Positions 1 to 7,694 of a stretch of DNA of 64,000 nucleotides are shown one piece after another. The position numbers and the translations under genes were made by a program. Each line of letters opens with the position of its first letter. Position 1 is the stretch's first letter. The notes beneath the pieces were generated by a model that had not been told where the DNA came from, did not search any database, and worked only from the letters and a program-made list of their open reading frames with translations. This DNA is from Micromonospora nigra (GTDB lineage Bacteria; Actinomycetota; Actinomycetes; Mycobacteriales; Micromonosporaceae): the NCBI RefSeq assembly GCF_900091585.1, contig NZ_FMHT01000003.1, positions 3,277,501-3,341,500 on the forward strand, written 5' to 3'.

Positions 1-158
1 GCTGTCGGGAGCGCCGGGGCCGCGGCCCTGGCGCCGGGCGGTTCCGGCCGCTGTCGGGAGCGGCGGGACCGCACCCGCTGCCGGGCGGTTGCGGGCGGCG
101 ACGAGCCGGTCCACCTCCCGGGCCCCGGTGGGCCGGTCCACCTCCCGGGCCCCGGTGG
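1..158. repeat. Short direct repeats downstream of the terpene synthase
   Basis: This edge segment carries no gene I can support. It holds two perfect tandem copies of a 27-bp GC-rich unit (105-131 and 132-158), the second ending directly at the stop codon of the terpene synthase on the other strand. A looser direct repeat, GCTGTCGGGAGCG, occurs at 1-13 and again near 50-62. The tandem copies could fold in the 3' untranslated region of the terpene synthase mRNA, but no clear intrinsic terminator is formed. Function unknown. Confidence 0.6.
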
Positions 159-1139
159 TCAGCCGACCGAAGCGGATGCCAGGTCGGGGCCGGGGTAGCG
201 GGCGCTCTCCAGCGTCCACTCGACGGTGCCGACCACGGCGGCGGCCACCACGTCGAGGTGGTCGCCGACGGCCTCGTTCAGCGCCGCCCCGAAAGACGGC
301 ACGGCGGCACGCAGCTCCTGGAAGCGGTGCATCGCCTCGCGCCAGCGCTCCGCCGCCAGCCGCACCGCCGCAGCCTCCGGGACGCGCCGCTCGGCGGCCA
401 GCGCCAGCACCAGGTTGTGCCCGCCGGAGGTCGCCCGGTCCCGGTCGAGCGAGGCGATGTCGTTGTACCAGGACACCAGGTCGTTGCCGGTGGCGGCGAT
501 CCGGCGCACCGACGGGTGGTGGTAGACCGCGTCCGGCAGCAGCCGCCCGGTCACGAACTCCACCAGCGGGTACGACACGTAGGTGGCAGCGGTCGCCCGG
601 CGCAGCTCGACGTACTCGGCGACGCCGGGAACATGGCCGGTGTCCTTGTTGACCGCCTCCCGCCAGGTGCCGTCGAGATGGTGGGCGACCGCGTCGGCGA
701 ACCGCGACCGCCAACGGGCCGGCATCCGGCGGCGCGGCTCCCGCCACGCCCTGAGCAGCAGCCGGCGCAGCGGGCCGGTCAACCCGGCGTGCCGCAGCCG
801 GGGGTCGCCGCGCAGCACTCCCAGCGTGCCGTCGCGCAGCGCCCGGATCCGCTCGGGTGGCAGCCTGTCCGGCCCGTCACAGGCGTCGTCGACCAGGAAG
901 AACCAGGTGAACAGGGCGGTCAGCACGCGCAGGTCGGGCTCGGTGGCGTCGGGATACAGCCGGCCGGCGTACCGGGCGAACCGGGCCTTCGACAGCCGCT
1001 CCCGTCCGGCCGCGTCGAGCGGCAGGCCGACCTGCGGCAGCCAGTCGAGCAGCCACTCCTGCACCCCGTCGGCGTGCGGGGACAGCCGGGCCGGGAGCGG
1101 ACACTGCGCACGCAGGGACCAGAGGACCTCGCCCGTCAT
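159..1139 (-). CDS. Type I terpene synthase (sesquiterpene cyclase family)
   Basis: A 326-residue class I terpene cyclase, expected to ionise a linear prenyl diphosphate (probably farnesyl or geranyl diphosphate) with a Mg2+ cluster and cyclise it in the cytoplasm. The aspartate-rich motif is FLVDDACD (DD at residues 84-85, D88). The second metal motif is NDIASLDRD at 226-234, with Asp instead of the usual final Glu, followed by the expected NLVL stretch. The C-terminal RY pair that senses the diphosphate is at 314-315. The ATG at 1139 is chosen because a GGGAGAGGA Shine-Dalgarno precedes it and family homology begins there; a longer reading upstream would run into the divergent ubiX-like gene. 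No prenyltransferase or P450 is adjacent, so the product cannot be predicted. It looks intact. Confidence 0.9.
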   Translation of the reverse strand: MTGEVLWSLRAQCPLPARLSPHADGVQEWLLDWLPQVGLPLDAAGRERLSKARFARYAGRLYPDATEPDLRVLTALFTWFFLVDDACDGPDRLPPERIRALRDGTLGVLRGDPRLRHAGLTGPLRRLLLRAWREPRRRMPARWRSRFADAVAHHLDGTWREAVNKDTGHVPGVAEYVELRRATAATYVSYPLVEFVTGRLLPDAVYHHPSVRRIAATGNDLVSWYNDIASLDRDRATSGGHNLVLALAAERRVPEAAAVRLAAERWREAMHRFQELRAAVPSFGAALNEAVGDHLDVVAAAVVGTVEWTLESARYPGPDLASASVG

Positions 1140-1214
1140 CCCGGGTTCCTCTCCCGCAGTTGCTTCCGGTGGATCGCTTTCGAGGCAGCATCCCAGATCG
1201 GAATGATTCTCGCT

Positions 1215-1226
1215 TACCGGTCGGTA
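1215..1226. promoter_or_regulatory. Palindromic TetR-like operator candidate
   Basis: TACCG-GT-CGGTA is an inverted repeat with 5-bp arms and a 2-bp centre, in the divergent region between the terpene synthase and the ubiX-like gene, 76 bp upstream of the terpene synthase start. Short symmetric ACCGGTCGGT-type sites are common operators for TetR-family repressors, but no such regulator lies in this part of the window. Assignment is inference only. Confidence 0.25.
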
Positions 1227-1317
1227 CGTCAGGACACAAGCGGCAATCCGGAAGGCGCGGACTAACGGGGTGGGGGCGGGCGGTTCTCCCCGGCGGTGGT
1301 CAGGCAGGCTGTACGGC

Positions 1318-1947
1318 ATGCGCGAACCATGGGTGGTCGGTGTCTCGGGAGCGTCCGGCACGCCGTACGCGGCGGCGGTCGTCCGCGGGCTGCTCGACGC
1401 GGGTCAGCCGGTGGACCTGATCGTCTCCCGGGCGGCCCGGCTGACCGTGCTCGACGAGACGGGCCGCCCGTTCCGGGACGCCCACTGGGCCGACGACCTG
1501 GCCGCCTGGCTGGGTCGTGACCTCGACGGGGCCGACGTGCGGCACTGGCCGGCCGGCGACCTCGCGGCCGGGCCCAGCAGCGGCTCCTACCGGGTACGCG
1601 GCATGGCGGTGGTGCCCGCCAGCACGGCCGCCTGCGCCGGCATCGCCATCGGACTGTCCAAGGACCTGTTGCAGCGGGCTGCCGAGGTCAACCTCAAGGA
1701 GCGCCGCCCACTGGTCGTGGTGCCGCGGGAGACCCCGGTGACCCGCAGCCACCTGGAGCACCTGATCGCGCTGCACGACGCGGGAGCGGTCGTGCTTCCC
1801 GCCAGCCCCGGCTTCTACGGTGCCGGTGCGGCGGCCTCCGCCGCGCAACTCGTCGACTTCGTGGCCGGAAAGGTGCTGGACGCGCTCGGGGTCCCGCACA
1901 CGCTGTTCCACCGCTGGGCGGGACAGCTGAACGCGGACCGGACCTGA
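1318..1947 (+). CDS. ubiX: UbiX-like flavin prenyltransferase
   Basis: A 209-residue flavoprotein of the UbiX/Pad1 family, which attaches a dimethylallyl group to FMN to make the prenylated cofactor of UbiD decarboxylases. The N-terminal GVSGASGTPYAAAV loop binds FMN; PASTAACAGIAIG and the basic VNLKERRPLVVVPRETP segment are family signatures for phosphate and FMN binding. Start chosen at the ATG 1318, where homology begins. In futalosine-pathway actinomycetes UbiX and UbiD homologues accompany the mqn genes and act on the 1,4-dihydroxy-6-naphthoate branch; mqnE, mqnA and mqnC in this window support that role. The UbiD partner and MqnP prenyltransferase are not in the window and may lie to the left. 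Confidence 0.88.
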   Translation: MREPWVVGVSGASGTPYAAAVVRGLLDAGQPVDLIVSRAARLTVLDETGRPFRDAHWADDLAAWLGRDLDGADVRHWPAGDLAAGPSSGSYRVRGMAVVPASTAACAGIAIGLSKDLLQRAAEVNLKERRPLVVVPRETPVTRSHLEHLIALHDAGAVVLPASPGFYGAGAAASAAQLVDFVAGKVLDALGVPHTLFHRWAGQLNADRT

Positions 1948-1977
1948 AGCCCGGCCCGCGTTCCGATACGCACCAGA

Positions 1978-2244
1978 TCAGTACATGCCCGCGTTGGCCG
2001 GGCCGGGCCCGGTGGAAGCGGCCGGGCCCGCGTTGCGCGGTCTGCCCATGTCGTCCGCCTCGTCCAGCATGCCCTCCCCCTCAAGCAGGGCCCGCACCTC
2101 GGATTCCCGAAACCGGCGATGCCCGCCTGGAGTCCGGATGCTGCCTATCCGGCCGGCCGCCGCCCATCTCGTCACAGTTTTCGGGTCCACCCGAAACAGC
2201 GCAGCGACCTCACCCGGTGTCAGCAGGCGATCTCCAGTGTCCAC
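1978..2244 (-). CDS. BldC-like MerR-family DNA-binding regulator
   Basis: An 88-residue protein built around a BldC-type MerR helix-turn-helix: LLTPGEVAALFRVDPKTVTRW followed by the wing SIRTPGGHRRFRESEVRALL. Proteins of this type bind direct repeats cooperatively and control sporulation timing in streptomycetes. It has no effector domain; the C-terminal 35 residues are Gly/Pro/Ala-rich and probably disordered. The GTG at 2244 is chosen because GAGGAGGGGG precedes it and homology begins within ten residues. It converges on the ubiX-like gene and diverges from an Lrp-type regulator. Whether it is the orthologue of BldC or a paralogue cannot be told from this window. Confidence 0.85.
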   Translation of the reverse strand: MDTGDRLLTPGEVAALFRVDPKTVTRWAAAGRIGSIRTPGGHRRFRESEVRALLEGEGMLDEADDMGRPRNAGPAASTGPGPANAGMY

Positions 2245-2513
2245 AGCCCCCTCCTCGCGTCGACGAAGCCCCCGGCTGAACACACTGCCCCCGGCCGGTG
2301 CGAGCCCAGAGCCGTCATGAGGGACGTATGGCAATTACAGCACCAGGGAACTGGCGTGTCCGCCAAACGCGAAAAACGCACGGAGTGGGAAGTTAGTAAA
2401 TGGTACCGGCGTGGATCCCCCTAGACCGACCGTCTGCGAACTGTCACCTGCTGTCATGTGCAACGGACGCCGAACGCCCGGCGTTACGCCGCTGCGACTA
2501 GGGTCTACAGTCC

Positions 2514-2972
2514 GTGGACGCCATCGACCTGAGCCTCGTGGACCTCCTGCGGGGCAACGCCCGCCTGTCGTACGCCGAACTGGCCCGCCAGGTCGGACTC
2601 TCCGCCCCGGCAGTGCACGAACGCGTCGGGAAGCTCGAGTCCGGCGGCGTGATCCGGGGCTACCGGGCCGAGGTCGAGCCCGAGTCCATCGGGCTCGGCG
2701 TCACCGCCCTGATCGGCATCGTCGAGGACTCGGCCGCAGACACCGACGACGTGCTGGAGGCCTTCCGGCGGATGCCGGAGATCGAATCCTGCTACTTCAT
2801 GGCGGGCGTCGAGTCGTTCCTGCTCAAGGCCCGGGTGGGCACGATCGCCGAACTTGAGCAACTGATCGTCCGGCTGAACCGCGTTGCCGGGGTGGCCTCC
2901 ACCCGTACCGGGATCGCCCTGTCGACGAAGTGGGAGAACCGACCCCAGCCGGTCAGCACGCCGACCACCTGA
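2514..2972 (+). CDS. Lrp/AsnC family transcriptional regulator
   Basis: A 152-residue leucine-responsive-type regulator. The N-terminal winged helix-turn-helix (residues about 3-55, DLSLVDLLRGNARLSYAELA and LSAPAVHERVGKLESGGVI) is followed by the RAM ligand-binding fold (about 60-145), seen in GYRAEVEPESIGLGVTALI and the acidic central strand. These proteins assemble as octamers and respond to amino acids. GTG start. The region upstream (2245-2513) is relatively AT-rich for the window and probably carries promoters for this gene and the divergent BldC-like gene. An AsnC-type gene near ubiX also occurs in the equivalent Streptomyces region as I recall it, but its target is unknown. Confidence 0.9.
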   Translation: MDAIDLSLVDLLRGNARLSYAELARQVGLSAPAVHERVGKLESGGVIRGYRAEVEPESIGLGVTALIGIVEDSAADTDDVLEAFRRMPEIESCYFMAGVESFLLKARVGTIAELEQLIVRLNRVAGVASTRTGIALSTKWENRPQPVSTPTT

Positions 2973-3147
2973 TCCCCGCCAGCCCGACCACCGTCGCGGC
3001 TCCCGGATGCGGCGACCGGCCACTGGTGCCGCCCCCGCACGCGGCGGTAGCGTGCGGCGATGGGAGGTCCGCAGCCCGCACCCGCCGCGAAGAGGCGCCC
3101 GACAGACGCGACCGTGGTGACCGGGTGGCCGTGGTGACGGGGCGACC

Positions 3148-3972
3148 GTGGTGACCGGCGCAGCCGTCGTGACCGGAGCGGCCGGCGGCCTGGGACGGGC
3201 CATCGCCGTCGCCCTGCACGCCGACGGCTGGCCCGTTCTCCTCACCGACACCGACGCCGGGGCGGTCGCCGAGGCCGCCGCTCCGCTCGGTGGTTGGTCC
3301 CGGCCCCTGGACGTCCGCGACGAGGCGGCCTGCACGGCCGTCGCCGTCGAGGCCGCCGCACGCCACCCCGACGGGTTGGGCCTGTGGGTGAACAACGCCG
3401 GGATCCTGGTGACCGGGCCGAGCTGGGAGCAGGATGCCGGCACCCGCCGCCGGGTGGTCGAGGTGAACGCGCTCGGCGCGATGAACGGCACCCTGGCGGC
3501 GTTGGCCGTCATGCGTGCCCGGGGGCGCGGCCACGTGATCAACATCGTGTCGTTGGCCGGGCTGGTCGCCGCGCCCGGCGAGACCCTCTACGCGGCCAGC
3601 AAGCACGCCCTCGTCGCCTTCAGCATCGGCACCCTCGCCGACCTGCGGCTGGCCGGGCACCGGGGCGTACACGTCTCGTGTCTGTGCCCCGACGGGATCT
3701 GGACCCCGATGCTGCACGACAAGCTCGACGACCCCGGGGCGGCGGCGTCCTTCACCGGGACGCTGCTGACGCCGGAGCGGGTCGCCGGACGCGTGGCGCG
3801 GCTGGCCCGGCGACCCCGCCCGGTGGTCAGCGTGCCGCGCTGGCGCGGCGCGCAGGTTCGGTTCCTCGACGCGCTGCCCGGCCTGGCGCTGCGTCTCGCC
3901 CCGCTGATCCTCGCCGTCGGGCGGGCCGGCCAGCGCCGGCAAGGCCGCAGGACCGGCGGCCACTCCGGCTGA
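3148..3972 (+). CDS. Short-chain dehydrogenase/reductase
   Basis: A 274-residue classical SDR, an NAD(P)-dependent oxidoreductase of unknown substrate. The Rossmann glycine motif TGAAGGLG is at residues 9-16, the NNAG structural motif at 82-85, and the catalytic set is Ser135, Tyr148 and Lys152 (YAASK). The last 40 residues are basic and hydrophobic. The start is a GTG pair at 3148/3151; a 17-bp sequence spanning the start is also present at 3108-3124, so the 5' boundary carries a small duplication. It stands between the Lrp regulator and a Cds1-like gene on the same strand without clear coupling. Confidence 0.88.
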   Translation: MVTGAAVVTGAAGGLGRAIAVALHADGWPVLLTDTDAGAVAEAAAPLGGWSRPLDVRDEAACTAVAVEAAARHPDGLGLWVNNAGILVTGPSWEQDAGTRRRVVEVNALGAMNGTLAALAVMRARGRGHVINIVSLAGLVAAPGETLYAASKHALVAFSIGTLADLRLAGHRGVHVSCLCPDGIWTPMLHDKLDDPGAAASFTGTLLTPERVAGRVARLARRPRPVVSVPRWRGAQVRFLDALPGLALRLAPLILAVGRAGQRRQGRRTGGHSG

Positions 3973-4055
3973 TCCGCCCGGGTCACCGGGCCGGTGCCCC
4001 GCCCGCGTCACGGGCCGGTGCCCCTGCGCTCGGGCCTCCTTGCTACGTTTCCCGC

Positions 4056-5147
4056 GTGACTCAACTCGACCGGTGCGACGAAGCGGGCCGGGCCTGGGTG
4101 ATGGAGGCGATCGCCGCCGTCGAGGCGGACGCCAACCGCTCCGCCGACACCCACCTGCTGCCGTTCCCGCTGCCCCGGAAGTGGGGAATCGACCTCTACC
4201 TCAAGGACGAGTCGGTGCACCCGACCGGCTCGCTCAAGCACCGGCTGGCCCGGTCGCTGTTCCTCTACGGGCTGTGCAACGGCTGGATCGGCCCGCAGAC
4301 CACGATCGTCGAGGCGTCGTCCGGGTCGACGGCGGTCTCCGAGGCGTACTTCGCGCGGATGCTCGGGTTGCCCTTCATCGCGGTGATGCCCGCCTCCACC
4401 TCGCCCGAGAAGATCGCCCAGATCGAGTTCCAGGGGGGCCGCTGCCACCTGGTGGACGACCCGGCCAAGGTGGTGGTCGAGGCGCGCTGGCTGGCCGAGG
4501 ACTCCGGCGGGCACTTCATGGACCAGTTCACCTACGCCGAGCGGGCCACCGACTGGCGGGGCAACAACAACATCGCCGAGGCCATCTACGCGCAGCTCGC
4601 CCTCGAACGGCACCCCGTCCCCGCCTGGGTCGTGGTCGGCGCGGGCACCGGCGGCACCAGCGCCACCATCGGCCGGTACGCCCGCTACCGGCGGCTGCCC
4701 ACCAAGCTCTGCGTGGTCGACCCGGACAACTCCGCCTTCTACCCGGCCTGGCGGGCCGCCGACTGGTCGGTGTGCACCGGGCGGCACTCACGGATCGAGG
4801 GGATCGGCCGACCCAGCGTGGAACTGTCCTTCCTACCCTCGGTCGTGGACCGGATGGTGCAGGTGCCCGACGCCGCGTCACTGGCCGCGATGCGGGCCGG
4901 TTCGGCGGTACTCGGACGCCGGGTGGGCGGCTCGACCGGCACCAACCTGTGGGGGGCGTTCGGGCTGATCGCCGGGATGCTCGCCGAGGGCCGGCACGGC
5001 TCCGTGGTCACCCTGATCTGCGACGCCGGCGACCGCTACGCCGACACCTACTACTCCGACGCGTGGGTGGCCGCGCAGAACCTGGATCTGGCCCCCCACC
5101 TGGCCACCGTCGAGCGCTTCCTCGACACCGGCGACTGGCCGGCCTGA
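4056..5147 (+). CDS. cds1: PLP-dependent cysteine desulfhydrase, Cds1-like
   Basis: A 363-residue fold-type II PLP enzyme of the cysteine synthase superfamily. The PLP lysine is Lys61 in the TGSLKHR motif; the phosphate-binding loops are [11 protein letters not shown] and [14 protein letters not shown]. Overall it most resembles the mycobacterial L-cysteine desulfhydrase Cds1 (Rv3684 type), which degrades cysteine to pyruvate, ammonia and H2S, rather than CysK/CysM; the substituted [12 protein letters not shown] region and the longer C-terminus fit that subgroup. GTG start at 4056 chosen from homology. No cysE or other sulfur gene is adjacent. The exact reaction is inferred from resemblance. 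Confidence 0.8.
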   Translation: MTQLDRCDEAGRAWVMEAIAAVEADANRSADTHLLPFPLPRKWGIDLYLKDESVHPTGSLKHRLARSLFLYGLCNGWIGPQTTIVEASSGSTAVSEAYFARMLGLPFIAVMPASTSPEKIAQIEFQGGRCHLVDDPAKVVVEARWLAEDSGGHFMDQFTYAERATDWRGNNNIAEAIYAQLALERHPVPAWVVVGAGTGGTSATIGRYARYRRLPTKLCVVDPDNSAFYPAWRAADWSVCTGRHSRIEGIGRPSVELSFLPSVVDRMVQVPDAASLAAMRAGSAVLGRRVGGSTGTNLWGAFGLIAGMLAEGRHGSVVTLICDAGDRYADTYYSDAWVAAQNLDLAPHLATVERFLDTGDWPA

Positions 5148-5195
5148 CCGCGCCGCCGCGGGTGGCGCGGTGGCGACCCGTCGGGCGCAGACGCC

Positions 5196-5825
5196 TCAGC
5201 GCGGGTCGATCCGCTCGGCCAGCCCGGGGTAGCGCACCACGAACCCGTCGGCGTCGACGTCGATGTCGGCGGTGAACGTGTCACTGGTGAAGCGCACCCG
5301 CCCGGTTCCGAGCCCGGTGTAGACCTGTTCGGCGGGGAGCACGGTCAGACTCGGCACCAGCACCCACGCGACCGTCACCCGGTGGGCAGTGTCGGCCGGC
5401 GCGGCGGCCAGCCCGAGCCGGCGTACCGGAAGGGTGTTGAACAGCGGTGAGCCGCCGAGGTCGAGGTCGCGGGCCTCGGCCAGCCGGTCCGCGTCGTCGG
5501 TGCCCGGCAGCCCGACCCCGGGATGCCCCCCGGCGGTCAGGGCAGCGTCGAGGTCACCCTGTTCGGCGGCCGTCACCCGCCACCGGTCCACGGCCCGTTC
5601 CAGACGTACGCTGCGCCACCAGCCCGCCCCCTCGACCTCGACCTCCAGCCGCAGGCTCGCCCAGTCGTGGTCGGTGGCGAGCTGGTAGCGGCAGGTGAAG
5701 GGAACAGGGTCCACGGCCAGCTGCGTGCCGTAGGCCGTCAGCCCTCGACGGTCGTCGAAGCGGACGTGTTCGGCCCCGGCGGTGTCGGTCCTGGACCAGA
5801 GCAACGACTTCGGCATTGTCGGCAT
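5196..5825 (-). CDS. Putative glycolipid-binding domain protein
   Basis: A 209-residue protein matching the pattern of the putative glycolipid-binding family (PF06475): an N-terminal LLWSRTDTAGAEHVRF segment, a central FTCRYQLATDHDWASLRLEV strand pair, the FNTLPVRRL motif and a C-terminal FTADIDVDADGFVVRYPGL. There is no signal peptide or membrane segment, so it is expected in the cytoplasm. Biochemical function is not established for most members. It converges on the cds1-like gene (48-bp gap). The start could be the first ATG or the one three codons later. Confidence 0.75.
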   Translation of the reverse strand: MPTMPKSLLWSRTDTAGAEHVRFDDRRGLTAYGTQLAVDPVPFTCRYQLATDHDWASLRLEVEVEGAGWWRSVRLERAVDRWRVTAAEQGDLDAALTAGGHPGVGLPGTDDADRLAEARDLDLGGSPLFNTLPVRRLGLAAAPADTAHRVTVAWVLVPSLTVLPAEQVYTGLGTGRVRFTSDTFTADIDVDADGFVVRYPGLAERIDPR

Positions 5826-5916
5826 GGACCGACGCTACGCCACCGGACCGAGACCGGCAGTGGATGCGACGAACGCCGCCGCGAAGCGTGGGCTCCGCGA
5901 CGGCGTCCGCGTCGGA

Positions 5917-7512
5917 TCAGTGGGTACGCGCCGGCGGTCGGCCGCCGAAACCACGCCGCTCGCCCTGCGGCCGGTCGTCCCGGCCCCGGCCCTCGGGCCG
6001 GAACCCGCCCCGGTCGCCGAAGCGTCGCTCACCCTGCGGCCGGTCGCCGTGACGCCGTTCGCCCCGGTCACCGAAGGTGCGGCTCTCGGTCGGCCGGTCG
6101 CCGTAGCGCCGTTCGCCCCGATCGCCGAAGGTGCGACTCTCGGTCGGCCGGTCGCCGTGACGCCGGTCGCCGCGGGCCTCCCGGTCGCCGTAGCGGCGCT
6201 CGCCCTGCGGCCGATCGCCGAACCGGCGCGGGCCGCCCGGCCGATCGCCGTACCGACGCGGCTCCTCAGGCTCCTCGCGTACCGGCACGCCGCTCGGCTC
6301 CCGGGCGCCGGTCAACTCGGACAGGACCGGATCGCCGGCCCGCACCCGGGACTGTGCCGGTTCCACGCCCGCCTTCTCCAGCATCGCCAGGGTGGTACGG
6401 CGCTGCTTGGGCAGCACCAGCGTGGCCACCGCGCCGGACTCGCCCGCGCGGGCCGTACGCCCCGCCCGGTGCAGGTAGTCCTTCGGGTCCTTCGGCGGGT
6501 CGACGTGCAGCACCAGCGAAACGCCGTCGACGTGGATCCCCCGGGCCGCCACGTCGGTGGCGACCAGCACGTTCATCCGGCCCTCACGGAACTCGGCCAG
6601 CGTGCGCGTACGCATCCGCTGGGTCTTGCCGCCGTGCAGGCCACCGGCGCGCACCCCCACTGCGGCGAGCTGCGACACGAGGCGGTCCACCCCGAGCTGC
6701 GTACGGGCGAAGACCATGGTCCGGCCCTCGCGGGCCGCGATGGCCGCGGTCACCGGGAACTTGTCGTGCGGCGGGATCAACAGCATGTGGTGGTCCATGG
6801 TGGACACCGACGCGGTCGACGGCGCGGTCGAGTGCGTCACCGGGTCGGACATGAACCGCTTGACCAGAGCGTCGACGTCGCCGTCCAGGGTGGCGGAGAA
6901 GAGCAGCCGCTGGGCGTCCACCGGCGTCTTCGCCAGCAGCTCGGTGACCTCCGGCAGGAAACCCATGTCGGCCATCTGGTCCGCCTCGTCCAGCACGGTG
7001 ACCTCGACATCGTCGAGGCGGCACACGCCCCGGGCGATCAGGTCGCCCAGCCGGCCCGGGGTCGCCACGACGATCTCCACGCCCCGGCGCAGGGCGTCGA
7101 TCTGCCGGTCGTAGGGCACCCCGCCGACAGCGGTCTTCAGGAACACGCCGACAGCCTTGCCGAGCGGCACCAGGGCGTCGTTGACCTGCATGGCCAGCTC
7201 ACGGGTGGGCACCAGGACCAGGGCCCGCGGGTGCAGCGGCCGGGCCCGGTTGCGCTCGGCGACGCGGGCCAGCAACGGCAGGCCGAAGGCGAGAGTCTTG
7301 CCGGAGCCGGTCTGCCCCCGGCCCAGCACGTCCCGGCCGGCGAGCGCGTCGGGCATCGTCGCCTGCTGGATCTCGAACGGAGTGGTGATGCCCTGCCGGG
7401 CGAGGACCCGCACCAGCGGCTGCGGCAGGCCGAGGGCGGCGAAGTCGGGGACGGCCTGCTCGGCCTGGTCGAGGACGGACGGGGAGGTGCCGGGAACAGC
7501 AGAGATGGTCAA
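5917..7512 (-). CDS. DEAD-box ATP-dependent RNA helicase with R/G/D repeat tail
   Basis: A 531-residue DEAD-box helicase that remodels structured RNA using ATP. Visible motifs: Q motif near residues 28-50, Walker A GQTGSGKT at 66-73, PTRELA at 102-107, DEAD at 175-178, SAT at 206-208 and HRAGRTARAG in domain 2. From about residue 425 the tail is an Arg/Gly/Asp/Glu low-complexity region with repeated GDRPxGERRxGDR and GDRPTESRTFGDRGERR units, a likely RNA-binding or phase-separating extension. The start is a TTG at 7512 preceded by AAAGG with 6-nt spacing; no ATG/GTG gives a better start. Such helicases are often cold- or stress-induced. Confidence 0.93.
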   Translation of the reverse strand: MTISAVPGTSPSVLDQAEQAVPDFAALGLPQPLVRVLARQGITTPFEIQQATMPDALAGRDVLGRGQTGSGKTLAFGLPLLARVAERNRARPLHPRALVLVPTRELAMQVNDALVPLGKAVGVFLKTAVGGVPYDRQIDALRRGVEIVVATPGRLGDLIARGVCRLDDVEVTVLDEADQMADMGFLPEVTELLAKTPVDAQRLLFSATLDGDVDALVKRFMSDPVTHSTAPSTASVSTMDHHMLLIPPHDKFPVTAAIAAREGRTMVFARTQLGVDRLVSQLAAVGVRAGGLHGGKTQRMRTRTLAEFREGRMNVLVATDVAARGIHVDGVSLVLHVDPPKDPKDYLHRAGRTARAGESGAVATLVLPKQRRTTLAMLEKAGVEPAQSRVRAGDPVLSELTGAREPSGVPVREEPEEPRRYGDRPGGPRRFGDRPQGERRYGDREARGDRRHGDRPTESRTFGDRGERRYGDRPTESRTFGDRGERRHGDRPQGERRFGDRGGFRPEGRGRDDRPQGERRGFGGRPPARTH

Positions 7513-7694
7513 GAAATGCCTTTCGAGCGGGGCGCATCTTCGCGATGGCCCGCCACGGCATCGTGCCGCCGGATCGCCCGCAAGATCGCCCAGGGGCGCG
7601 CGGAGCGCGCCGGGTCAGTGATCCCGACCAGTGTACGGCGATTGTCCGACGCGCACCGGCCACGCCTGGCGGTAGTGGGCGGGCTCACCCGCAT

